A DNA stretch of 19,667 bases from Gudongella sp964604145 (GTDB taxonomy: Bacteria > Bacillota > Clostridia > Tissierellales > Tissierellaceae), in assembly GCA_964604145.1 (NCBI GenBank), contig CAZRXS010000027.1, positions 1 to 19,667 of the forward strand, written 5' to 3'. A program made the translations under genes and the position numbers. Below the pieces are notes generated by a model. That model had not been told where the DNA came from, ran no database searches, and saw only the letters and a list, made by a program, of their open reading frames with translations. Position 1 is the stretch's first letter. Every line of letters starts with the position of its first letter. This document shows positions 6,903-13,690 of this stretch, piece by piece.

Positions 6903-7638
6903 TTGATTTCCCCCTTATCTCACAAGCTTGAAGACATCGACAGCTATTATCAAGTATTTTAATTTCATCTAAGATCTTTTCCTTGTCAGTAATTTCGCTT
7001 ACCTCTCCATCAGCTACCATAATAACTTGATCTGCTAATCTTAAAATTCTCTCTTGGTGAGATATAATTACAATAGTCGTGTCGTATTTCTCGTTTAAAT
7101 CTTCAAATGTCTCTGTCAATTTTTTAAAACTCCATAAGTCAATACCTGCTTCTGGCTCGTCAAATAAGACGACCTTTAATTTTCTAGCAAGTACGCTTGC
7201 AATCTCTAAGCGTTTTAATTCCCCTCCAGAAAAACTAGCATTTATTTCACGATTTAAATAATCTTGAGCACATAGTCCCACATCAAATAAAAGATCGCAA
7301 AGAGTCTTTTCACTGTCATCACTTGAGGCCAATGTAAGCATATCACGAACCCTCATTCCTTTAAATCTTGCAGGTTGTTGCATAGCATATCCAATGCCAA
7401 GCCTAGCTCTTTCTGTGATGTTCTTTTCTGTAATATCAACTCCATCCATCAAAACTTTTCCAGATATCAATGGATATATACCCATAATAACTTTAGCAAT
7501 GGAAGATTTCCCGCCCCCATTAGGTCCAGTCATCACATAAATCTTTTTATTTTCCAATTTCAAATTTATATTATTTAATACTTGAACTTTACCATTTTCT
7601 CCTTGTAAACTAAGACCTACATCAATTAATTCTAACAT
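6880..7638 (-). CDS. sufC: Fe-S cluster assembly ATPase SufC
   Basis: ABC-type ATPase that drives the SufB scaffold; soluble, not a transporter. It is 252 residues, the usual length. Walker A is GPNGGGKSS (about 39-47), the SufC-type signature is FSGGELKRLEIA, and Walker B is VVLFDEPEAGIDLWS, whose GIDLWSF wording is diagnostic of SufC. ISHQERIL carries the switch histidine. The odd part is the extreme C-terminus, where four cysteines fall within the last 20 residues (about 233, 235, 239, 250). The ribosome site is AAAGGTGG. The operon contains no sufS, sufU or sufD neighbour, so sulfur delivery must come from elsewhere in the genome. It is preceded by a leader ORF and hairpin. Confidence 0.95.
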   Translation of the reverse strand: MLELIDVGLSLQGENGKVQVLNNINLKLENKKIYVMTGPNGGGKSSIAKVIMGIYPLISGKVLMDGVDITEKNITERARLGIGYAMQQPARFKGMRVRDMLTLASSDDSEKTLCDLLFDVGLCAQDYLNREINASFSGGELKRLEIASVLARKLKVVLFDEPEAGIDLWSFKKLTETFEDLNEKYDTTIVIISHQERILRLADQVIMVADGEVSEITDKEKILDEIKILDNSCRCLQACEIRGKSNAVECAG

Positions 7639-7656
7639 CTATATTACCACCTTTAC

Positions 7657-7728
7657 TTATAATTTATATAAAAAGTGCCTATGACACTTTTTATGAAAGC
7701 CCAGATTTACTACGACGATGCCAAACAT
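7657..7728 (-). CDS. Putative 23-residue leader peptide upstream of sufC
   Basis: A short ORF starts at an ATG on the minus strand at 7728, preceded by AAGAAGGAG with ideal 5-base spacing, a stronger ribosome site than that of sufC itself. It encodes a hydrophobic start (MFGIVVVNLGF) followed by HKKCHRHF, and ends with TAA 18 bases before the sufC ATG. The single cysteine codon and three histidine codons fall at and inside the hairpin at 7670-7692. Translation through that hairpin would disrupt it, as in peptide-controlled attenuators. I do not recognise the peptide. It could be a chance ORF, but the ribosome site, position and composition argue for a real leader. Confidence 0.5.
   Translation of the reverse strand: MFGIVVVNLGFHKKCHRHFLYKL
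7670..7692 (-). promoter_or_regulatory. Hairpin in the suf leader, possible attenuator
   Basis: Perfect 8-base arms AAAAAGTG and CACTTTTT with a 7-base loop, inside the leader ORF and about 30 bases from the sufC start. The T run is part of the stem and AT-rich sequence follows, so it could act as a weak terminator or pause site. Because sufC lies immediately downstream, it would regulate rather than end transcription. Confidence 0.5.
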
Positions 7729-7754
7729 ATAAGCTCCTTCTTAGCGCCTATACA

Positions 7755-7786
7755 ATTGTATCATATTTAAAGAAAGTCCAGTACAA
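7755..7786 (-). promoter_or_regulatory. Possible suf promoter
   Basis: Minus strand TTGTAC (7786-7781) and TACAAT (7760-7755) lie upstream of the leader ORF, but the spacer is 20 bases, longer than ideal. An alternative -10, TATGAT (7765-7760), gives 15. The -10 is embedded in a perfect 12-base palindrome, ATACAATTGTAT (7750-7761), which could be an operator. Confidence 0.35.
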
Positions 7787-7858
7787 TTAAAACAAAATTT
7801 TTCATATCTTATGTCTTTTAATAAGATTATTTCATACTTCAAATATTAGACTTTATTA

Positions 7859-8734
7859 TCAAACCTCTTCTACAAAGCCTATACCTATTGCACCTGGTCC
7901 CGAATGAGCTCCTACTGTAATCCCCAAATCGCTAGTAAATACTTCAATTTTTTTATTTACCTTTTTCTCTAAATAATTTTTCATATATTCTGCGTCCTTT
8001 TCTGATACAGCATTTTGAATAGTTATAATAGTCTTATTAATATCAGCAATTCGTGAAATCGCTACATCTATCATAACCATAAGGGATTTCCGCCTACCAA
8101 TACTAGGTTTTATAACATGTACCTCTCCATCGATAAATTCACACACAGGCTTAATATTCATAACCTTTCCAATAAATGCGGTTGCTCCTCCAATTCTTCC
8201 TCCAGCGCTCATATAATCCAAGGTGTTTACAACAAATAGGGAGTTTATATGTGGGATTTTCTTATATATTCTTTTTAAAATATCTTCGTATTCTTTGTTA
8301 TTCTCAATCATTTTAGCAATCCAGATTTCAAATGCTCCCTTGCCAGTAGCGCAAGTGCGAGAATCTATTACTTCTATATTTATATCCCTATATTTTTCCT
8401 GAAATTGTGCTTTAGCAGAAATGGCCGATCGAAAACTGCCAGATAGCTTGGAAGAAATAGTCGTAACAATAAAGTCCCTAAAACCATTTCCATATTGTTT
8501 CTCAAATACCTCCACCCAGTCATGCGGATTAGGCGCAGCAGTTTTTGGAATATCCTCAGGATATTCCTCCATATGTTTATAAAAGTCATTTGTATTGTAA
8601 TCCTCATTTTCCTTATAATAATCTGTATCTTTAAATTTAAAGTAAAAAGGAAGCTCTTGAATTTTATGTTCTTTAATGAAATCTCTTGGTAGACTCCCAG
8701 AAGAGTCAACTATTTGACATATTGTTTTTTTCAT
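7859..8734 (-). CDS. DegV family (fatty-acid-binding EDD fold) protein
   Basis: DegV/FakB-like protein of 291 residues. Characterised relatives (FakB) bind fatty acids and present them to the FakA kinase for incorporation into phospholipid. The family pattern is visible: IVDSSGSLP near the start, PKTAAPNPHDW, the IVTTISSKLSGSF segment (TIS/SGS residues contact the carboxylate in FakB), EVIDSRTCATGKG, NTLDYMSAGGRIG and, near the end, GAHSGPGAIGIGF. The start chosen is the ATG at 8734, 8 bases after AAGGGAG; a TTG one codon upstream is possible. No fakA-like kinase is nearby. The gene stands alone, with an extended -10 promoter upstream. Confidence 0.92.
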   Translation of the reverse strand: MKKTICQIVDSSGSLPRDFIKEHKIQELPFYFKFKDTDYYKENEDYNTNDFYKHMEEYPEDIPKTAAPNPHDWVEVFEKQYGNGFRDFIVTTISSKLSGSFRSAISAKAQFQEKYRDINIEVIDSRTCATGKGAFEIWIAKMIENNKEYEDILKRIYKKIPHINSLFVVNTLDYMSAGGRIGGATAFIGKVMNIKPVCEFIDGEVHVIKPSIGRRKSLMVMIDVAISRIADINKTIITIQNAVSEKDAEYMKNYLEKKVNKKIEVFTSDLGITVGAHSGPGAIGIGFVEEV

Positions 8735-8767
8735 CAACTCATCTCCCTTGTTGAATTGTATGTGTTA

Positions 8768-8796
8768 ATTATAACATTACTATTAGTGTTTTTATA
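8768..8796 (-). promoter_or_regulatory. Predicted promoter of the DegV gene
   Basis: Minus strand TGTTATAAT gives an extended -10 (TATAAT at 8773-8768), with TATAAA as a poor -35 (8796-8791) at 17 bases. It lies 34 bases upstream of the start codon. Confidence 0.5.
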
Positions 8797-8882
8797 GGAT
8801 ACTCCCTACATTATTATTAGTACCCTTGTTTTTTAATTGCAATACTAATAAAGGTAAAAAAGATCCAGAATTTATCCCACAT

Positions 8883-8913
8883 AAAAAAGAACACTTCTAC
8901 ATAACAAGTGTCC
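8883..8913 (-). terminator. Intrinsic terminator of the homoserine dehydrogenase operon
   Basis: Minus strand GGACACTT (8913-8906), 9-base loop, AAGTGTTC (8896-8889), then a run of six T. One G-T pair in the stem. It follows the glycine-rich small gene at a distance of 50 bases. Confidence 0.82.
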
Positions 8914-8963
8914 TAATTTATATACTTAGTACTTTGAATACTGGTTTTTGTTAAAATATGATT

Positions 8964-9158
8964 CTATGCCCTGTTTTTTTTAATCTTATTCTTTCCAACT
9001 ACAAAAATTGTAGAGCCAATAACTCCAAGTGTCATCCCTGTTACAAGTCCAATTGCAACTCCTAGACCTAGTCCTATTTCTAAGCCCTTTTTCCCGCCAA
9101 ATCCAGCACCTATAATTGTGCCTCCAAGCGTTCCTATTAAAGCTTTTTTAAAATCCAT
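8964..9158 (-). CDS. Small glycine-zipper membrane protein
   Basis: A 64-residue hydrophobic protein with start ATG at 9158, 8 bases after AGGGAG; an upstream GTG at 9167 overlaps that site and is less likely. It begins MDFKKALIG and contains two membrane-spanning stretches rich in glycine (TLGGTIIGAGFGG and GLGLGVAIGLVTGMTLGVIG), ending in a basic KNKIKKNRA tail. The regularly spaced glycines suggest a helical hairpin with tightly packed helices. I do not recognise a family. It follows the Ntn-hydrolase gene by 62 bases with no terminator between, so it may be co-transcribed with it. Confidence 0.75.
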   Translation of the reverse strand: MDFKKALIGTLGGTIIGAGFGGKKGLEIGLGLGVAIGLVTGMTLGVIGSTIFVVGKNKIKKNRA

Positions 9159-9220
9159 TAATATCACTCCCTACAATTATTTATACCCTTCTAATTGATA
9201 ATATAATAAAGTTTTACCTG

Positions 9221-10159
9221 TTATTTTAACTTTTTTGTTGTAAAATCAGACTTTAAAAAAAACGCTTGTCTTTTATCTTCAACTTCTACATCTTCAAATC
9301 CTAACTCATAAACTGTCGGGTTTAAATGGGACTTAACAGTTAATAGTTTATTCTTTGTATCATAAGAACAAATATATCTAGTGTATGTAGTCTCATTATA
9401 AGTTTTATTTCTAACAAATCCCATTGGCATAAGCATTGTGCCTATTATATTGTAAAAATATGAAAATGCTTCATTAACATTATTGGCCTTCTTATTCATT
9501 TTAGTAAGATAAAAAGCTTTTATAAATCTAGAGTAGGGATCATATCCTCCTGGTAAATTCTTAGAAGAATTAAAATTTTCAAGATTTTCTAGGTCCATAT
9601 ATTGATTTAGTCTCCCAATATGAGATTCTAAGCCTGGTGAATTAGTCATTACATTATATGGATTTTCATAATACACTAATTCTCTTTTTTTAGGTTCAAC
9701 CACAATACATCTTTTGGTAGAATCAGCAAACATAAAGTGGAAATCTGGTGATATTACATTTTCTTTTTTGTGGTCTTTAGATGATATATGAATATTTGGT
9801 AAATCTTCTATTAACTCTTCTATGCATTTATAGTTTGCCAGTGCATATGTGAAGTAATTTAAGCTAGAAATATTTAACTTGTCATAAACTACCTTATTAT
9901 CATAGAGATTAAAACCTGTAAAAGTATTGGTAATTCCCACCAACCCATGTTCATTTACTCCATCTTTTAATGGGTCCCTATTATGAAAACACACTCCTAA
10001 AGACTTATATTTTGAATATAATGGATTCCCCATTAAATCATTAGAAATCTTGTAATTCCTCGGCAAATAGAGGACATTGTAATTTACAGGGACTTCATAG
10101 TCCATTGTCCTTCCCATCACGCAGCCATCTTTATAATCTATTTTTATTCCTGTGCACAT
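9221..10159 (-). CDS. Choloylglycine/penicillin V acylase-family N-terminal nucleophile hydrolase
   Basis: A 312-residue linear-amide C-N hydrolase. The protein starts MCTG, so removal of Met exposes the nucleophilic Cys2. Other expected residues are visible: Arg and Asp in GRTMDYE (about 17 and 20 with Met as 1), the Asn of MTNSP (about 173), and the Arg in DPYSRF. The segment that distinguishes bile-salt hydrolases (Asn) from penicillin V acylases (Tyr) reads HGLVGITNTF, matching neither cleanly, so the substrate (bile salt, penicillin V, acyl-homoserine lactone or another N-acyl amide) is open. There is no signal peptide. The gene starts 20 bases after homoserine dehydrogenase, with GAGAGGG as ribosome site, so the two are very probably one operon. 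Confidence 0.9.
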   Translation of the reverse strand: MCTGIKIDYKDGCVMGRTMDYEVPVNYNVLYLPRNYKISNDLMGNPLYSKYKSLGVCFHNRDPLKDGVNEHGLVGITNTFTGFNLYDNKVVYDKLNISSLNYFTYALANYKCIEELIEDLPNIHISSKDHKKENVISPDFHFMFADSTKRCIVVEPKKRELVYYENPYNVMTNSPGLESHIGRLNQYMDLENLENFNSSKNLPGGYDPYSRFIKAFYLTKMNKKANNVNEAFSYFYNIIGTMLMPMGFVRNKTYNETTYTRYICSYDTKNKLLTVKSHLNPTVYELGFEDVEVEDKRQAFFLKSDFTTKKLK

Positions 10160-10179
10160 ATTGTCCCTCTCTTTATAAT

Positions 10180-11217
10180 TTATTTCATGTTTTTAATTAT
10201 TCTAATAAGATCGCCGAAAATTCCATAAGCTGTCTGCTCAATTTCTGGTTCATGCTCAACTATAGAAATTTCTCCCATTAAATCAGTTGTTATTGTAACA
10301 ATGGAAGATGTTCCTTTTATATTTGAATATATGTTATCCTTACCTATTTCTTTAGCTTGGACTGTTCCTATAACCTTACCATTTTTTATGGTTCCATGAC
10401 AAATTAGCTTAATTACATTGCCTCTCTTTGCCGCATCTTCAATTTGTTTGCTAGTAATACCTTCAATCCCTTTTCTGTCTATATCAACAGGAGTTATATT
10501 AGCACCCATTAGTGTATTTAATAATACAGTTGTCTTAGCTGCAGCATCCCATCCTTCTATATCCATCGCTGGATTAGCCTCAATAAAACCTCTCTTTTTT
10601 CCTTCTATAATAACATCGTCATATTCTTTCCCCTTTGCTATCTCTTCTAACACATAGTTAGTTGTGGAATTTAATATCCCATTTACCTCAGTTACCTTGC
10701 AAAACTCTAAGGTTTCTTCAACAAGATTGAAAATAGGTGTGCCATCCATCACTGTTGTTTCATAATAAAACAAAGCACCTTGTTTTTTTGCTAAATCTTG
10801 TAATTCCTCATAGGCCCATGCTACTGGTCCTTTGTTAGCAGTGATTGCATGTTTTTTCCGATTAAGCGCTATCTTAATATGGTCTATGGCAGGTTGACCT
10901 GTAAATATCTCAAGTGGTGTTAATTCAATAATCACATCATAATCAACTGTCTTAGCAATTTCCATAGAATTAAGGTTGGAATAATCTTCTCTATTCTTAT
11001 TAAAACATTTTAGACTTTCAATGTCAGATAGGGCTAAATTTAAATCAATACCTATTTTATTTACAATGCTGCCTCTACTATTTGTAGAAATAGCGACAAC
11101 TTTAATATCAAATTTATATTTACCCATTATTTCATCGTGCTTATCCATAAGCAGCTTAGCAAAAGCCTGACCTGCATTTCCAAAACCAAGCATAGCAATT
11201 TTTAATTTTTTATTCAT
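10180..11217 (-). CDS. hom: Homoserine dehydrogenase, short form without ACT domain
   Basis: NAD(P)-dependent oxidoreductase interconverting aspartate semialdehyde and homoserine. The Rossmann motif GFGNAG is at about residues 11-16. ITANKGPVAW carries the conserved catalytic lysine context, NSTTNYVLEE and ANPAMDIEGWDAAAK are the substrate-binding and hinge motifs, and the C-terminal stretch closes with EQTAYGIFGDLI. The length of 345 residues lacks the roughly 90-residue regulatory ACT domain of typical bacterial Hom, so threonine feedback is not expected. No thrB, thrC or aspartokinase is adjacent; instead the next gene is an amide hydrolase, which is unusual. A related activity on another semialdehyde cannot be excluded. 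Confidence 0.85.
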   Translation of the reverse strand: MNKKLKIAMLGFGNAGQAFAKLLMDKHDEIMGKYKFDIKVVAISTNSRGSIVNKIGIDLNLALSDIESLKCFNKNREDYSNLNSMEIAKTVDYDVIIELTPLEIFTGQPAIDHIKIALNRKKHAITANKGPVAWAYEELQDLAKKQGALFYYETTVMDGTPIFNLVEETLEFCKVTEVNGILNSTTNYVLEEIAKGKEYDDVIIEGKKRGFIEANPAMDIEGWDAAAKTTVLLNTLMGANITPVDIDRKGIEGITSKQIEDAAKRGNVIKLICHGTIKNGKVIGTVQAKEIGKDNIYSNIKGTSSIVTITTDLMGEISIVEHEPEIEQTAYGIFGDLIRIIKNMK

Positions 11218-11320
11218 TCACCAATCTCCCCTTTTTATCAGTACTTGTTAGGCAATATTTATTTTACAATAAAAAAGTATGCCAGTAATTATAAAGATCA
11301 TATGTATTCTTAAATAAAAT

Positions 11321-11356
11321 AACGTTAGAAAGCTTTTATAAAGTTATTCTAACGTT
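11321..11356 (-). terminator. Intrinsic terminator after the 180-residue protein gene
   Basis: Perfect 10-base arms AACGTTAGAA (11321-11330) and TTCTAACGTT (11347-11356), loop of 16 bases that can form a smaller inner stem. On the minus strand ATTTTATTT follows. It sits between two minus-strand genes, ending the upstream one; U-rich sequence on the other strand means it could also work in reverse. Confidence 0.75.
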
Positions 11357-11399
11357 GTCTTTATTTTATTTTACTTAATCTAAAAATAATAAGATTTAA

Positions 11400-11942
11400 T
11401 TATCTTTCTCTATCAGCCCACTTTTTCGTTGCTTGTTCTTTAGCTTCTTTTTCAGCATCGACAGCTGCAGAAATATCTTCTTCAACTCTTGCTAAATCTA
11501 GTCTTACTATTTTCCCATCTAATTTTTTTATAACTAAATCATCTAAATGCCCAGTTTTTTCTTCATTAGCTATAAGGATAGCACCAGTAGTGCCTTCTGG
11601 TATTAAATTGAGTGTTTCATCAAATATAGATAATGCGCCTTTAATTTCTTTTGCATCCCTATAACCTCCCACAATACTCCCTGTAAACCATCCAAGTAAA
11701 ATACCTAAGGGGCCAGCTAGAATGCCTATAATCATCCCTATTAAGCCACCTTTAACACTCTGATCTCTTCCAGTAAAATCTATAAAATCTAAAGGTTGTA
11801 ATAAGTGATTCGGCACGTGTTTTAATACTGCCATCTGTTCTCCCTTTAGTTTCGCAGTATTATGAAGTGATTTAGCTTCTGAAAAAGCTTGAAATGCTTT
11901 GCTCTCTGAATCAAAACTCATAATTATAACTTTTTTACTCAT
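11400..11942 (-). CDS. DUF1269-like protein with central glycine-rich membrane segment
   Basis: A 180-residue protein starting MSKKVIIMSFDSESKAFQAF, followed by an alpha/beta N-terminal part. A central hydrophobic stretch (KGGLIGMIIGILAGPLGILLGWFTGSIVGG, about residues 84-113, written here only as the hallmark region) inserts in the membrane. After it comes an alpha/beta half with LIPEGTTGAILIANEEK and a charged, alanine/glutamate-rich C-terminal helix. This organisation resembles DUF1269 membrane proteins found in stress operons of many bacteria; function unknown. It has an excellent AGGAGGT ribosome site, stands as a single gene, and is divergent from the ene-reductase gene. Family assignment is from memory and moderate. 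Confidence 0.7.
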   Translation of the reverse strand: MSKKVIIMSFDSESKAFQAFSEAKSLHNTAKLKGEQMAVLKHVPNHLLQPLDFIDFTGRDQSVKGGLIGMIIGILAGPLGILLGWFTGSIVGGYRDAKEIKGALSIFDETLNLIPEGTTGAILIANEEKTGHLDDLVIKKLDGKIVRLDLARVEEDISAAVDAEKEAKEQATKKWADRER

Positions 11943-12155
11943 AATTACCTCCTATTTTTTTTAAATGTAAAAATTTCTATCTTAATTTATTGTATACCCT
12001 ATTTGTATTTCAATTAACATATGCCATTTTTGTCTTATTTTATTAAGTCTGCTTTTATGTTTTTATTTCTAAAGATCTTATTTCAATATGAAATTAAATT
12101 ATTAGTTATATTATTTAACAGATGGGTAGGTATATATTTAAGGATGGTGATATAT

Positions 12156-13172
12156 TTGAAAGCATTATCAACATATAAGGTTAAAAATTTAGAATTGAGA
12201 AATAGAATAGTTATGCCACCTATGTGTATGTACTCTTCTGACGAAAAAGGAGAAGTCAAAGATTTTCATAGACTTCATTATGGGGCACGTGCATTGGGAG
12301 GTGTTGGCCTAGTTATTCTAGAAGCAACCGCAGTAATTCCAAGTGGTAGAATTTCTAGTAATGATTTAGGTATTTGGAGTGATAATCATATTAAGGGGCT
12401 TAAATCAGTTGTAAATGAAGTTAGAAATTATGGTGCACATATAGGAATACAACTTGCCCACGCTGGAAGAAAAAGCGATTCAAATGATCCTTTTACTGTG
12501 GCTCCATCACCAATTCGATCTAGTGATGAGTATAAGTTGCCTAGAGAATTAAGTATAGATGGCATAAAAGAGATAGTTTTGGCATTTAAGGAGGCTGCAA
12601 GAAGAGCAAACGAGGCAGGATTTGATGTGATAGAAATACATGGGGCCCATGGTTATCTTATTCATGAGTTTTTATCTCCTTTATCTAATAAAAGAGAAGA
12701 TAAATATGGTGGCAGTCTAGAAAATCGAACTCAATTCCTAAAGGAAGTAATCTTAGCAGTAAAAGAAGTCTGGCCAGAAGAAAAACCTATTTTTCTCAGG
12801 GTATCTGCTGATGACTATGCTCAAGGTGGTATAGATAAGGAAGAGATGGTAAAAATAATAAATGAAGTGAAGCAGTATATAAATATTGTCCATGTAAGTT
12901 CTGGTGGTCTTATTGATGTAAAGTTTCCTATATTCCCAGGATATCAGATAACACACAGTGAAACTATCAAAAATGGATGTAAGATACCTACCATAGCCGT
13001 AGGATTAATATCTAAATACGAACTTATAGAGGAAATTTTATCTAACAATAGAGCAGATTTAGTTGCCTTAGGTAGAGCACTTCTTCGCGACCCACATTTT
13101 GTATTAAGGATGGCTTATGAAAATAATCTGAAAATAGGTTATCCAGAGCAGTATAAAAGAGGGTTTTACTAA
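12156..13172 (+). CDS. namA: NADH:flavin oxidoreductase, old yellow enzyme family (YqjM/NamA-like)
   Basis: FMN-dependent ene-reductase that reduces activated C=C bonds with NAD(P)H. It is strikingly similar to Bacillus YqjM: the redox-tuning cysteine in PPMCMYSS (about residue 24), QLAHAGRKS, EIHGAHGYLIHEFLSPLSNKR with the two substrate-binding histidines, DKYGGSLENR, and LGRALLRDPHF near the end. The chosen start is TTG at 12156, seven bases after AAGGATGGTGA, giving 338 residues, the same as YqjM. An in-frame ATG at 12021 would add 45 hydrophobic residues that do not belong to the family and has no ribosome site. The TIM-barrel is complete. Its stop overlaps the convergent zinc-ribbon gene. 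The physiological substrate is unknown; detoxification of electrophiles is usual for this group. Confidence 0.94.
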   Translation: MKALSTYKVKNLELRNRIVMPPMCMYSSDEKGEVKDFHRLHYGARALGGVGLVILEATAVIPSGRISSNDLGIWSDNHIKGLKSVVNEVRNYGAHIGIQLAHAGRKSDSNDPFTVAPSPIRSSDEYKLPRELSIDGIKEIVLAFKEAARRANEAGFDVIEIHGAHGYLIHEFLSPLSNKREDKYGGSLENRTQFLKEVILAVKEVWPEEKPIFLRVSADDYAQGGIDKEEMVKIINEVKQYINIVHVSSGGLIDVKFPIFPGYQITHSETIKNGCKIPTIAVGLISKYELIEEILSNNRADLVALGRALLRDPHFVLRMAYENNLKIGYPEQYKRGFY

Positions 13173-13531
13173 ATTTTCACCCCACATCTAGGACAATATT
13201 CAAATCCATCCTCTATTGGAAAACTACAATTTGGACATACTTTATTTTTGTGGATATTAATAGGGTCCAAATCGGATTCATTTATATTAATATTATCTCC
13301 TCTTTCTATCGCTCGACCTATTTCTTTTTTCACACTATATATACTGACACAACAAGTGCTTGTTATATAGTATTTCTTATTCCATTTTAATATAGGGATA
13401 AAAAATAAACTAAAATAAGAATATGTCATAAAGGCCTCATACCTTCCATATGAGCCACAATTAGAACAAACTATTGGTTGTGCAAAGTCTAATTTCTTTT
13501 TCTTTGTAGAAATCCCAAATATAAAAAACAT
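13169..13531 (-). CDS. Zinc-ribbon domain protein
   Basis: A 120-residue protein. It begins MFFIFGISTKKKKLDF, has a first CxxC pair (VCSNCG), a hydrophobic patch (FMTYSYFSLFFIPILKW) that may associate with the membrane, and a second cysteine pair (TCC). The C-terminal rubredoxin-like zinc ribbon is VCPNCSFPIEDGFEYCPRCG (two CxxC knuckles). Small proteins with this N-terminus are common in Clostridia and have no assigned function. The ribosome site is AAAGGAG. The last codons overlap the stop of the ene-reductase on the other strand (shared CTAA). Confidence 0.8.
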   Translation of the reverse strand: MFFIFGISTKKKKLDFAQPIVCSNCGSYGRYEAFMTYSYFSLFFIPILKWNKKYYITSTCCVSIYSVKKEIGRAIERGDNININESDLDPINIHKNKVCPNCSFPIEDGFEYCPRCGVKI

Positions 13532-13591
13532 TTACTTTCTCCTTTATAATATAGAACAAGTATATCTATCTAATTTAATATTTTATTAAAT

Positions 13592-13634
13592 AAAAACGTC
13601 TTTGAAAATTGCTAGACTAATGCATTTCAAAGAC
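13592..13634 (-). terminator. Intrinsic terminator after the short-chain dehydrogenase
   Basis: Minus strand GTCTTTGAAA (13634-13625), 17-base loop, TTTCAAAGAC (13607-13598), then GTTTTTA. The stem is a perfect 10 pairs. It lies 57 bases past the dehydrogenase stop. Confidence 0.85.
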
Positions 13635-13690
13635 ATTTCTATTTTTATGTAAAAGAACTATCTATTACATATCAATTTTTGATTAAAAAA

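Noticed and set aside
12021..12155. N-terminal 45-residue hydrophobic extension of the ene-reductase
   Set aside because: No ribosome site at the ATG, no counterpart in the YqjM family, and a well-spaced TTG at 12156 gives the expected length.
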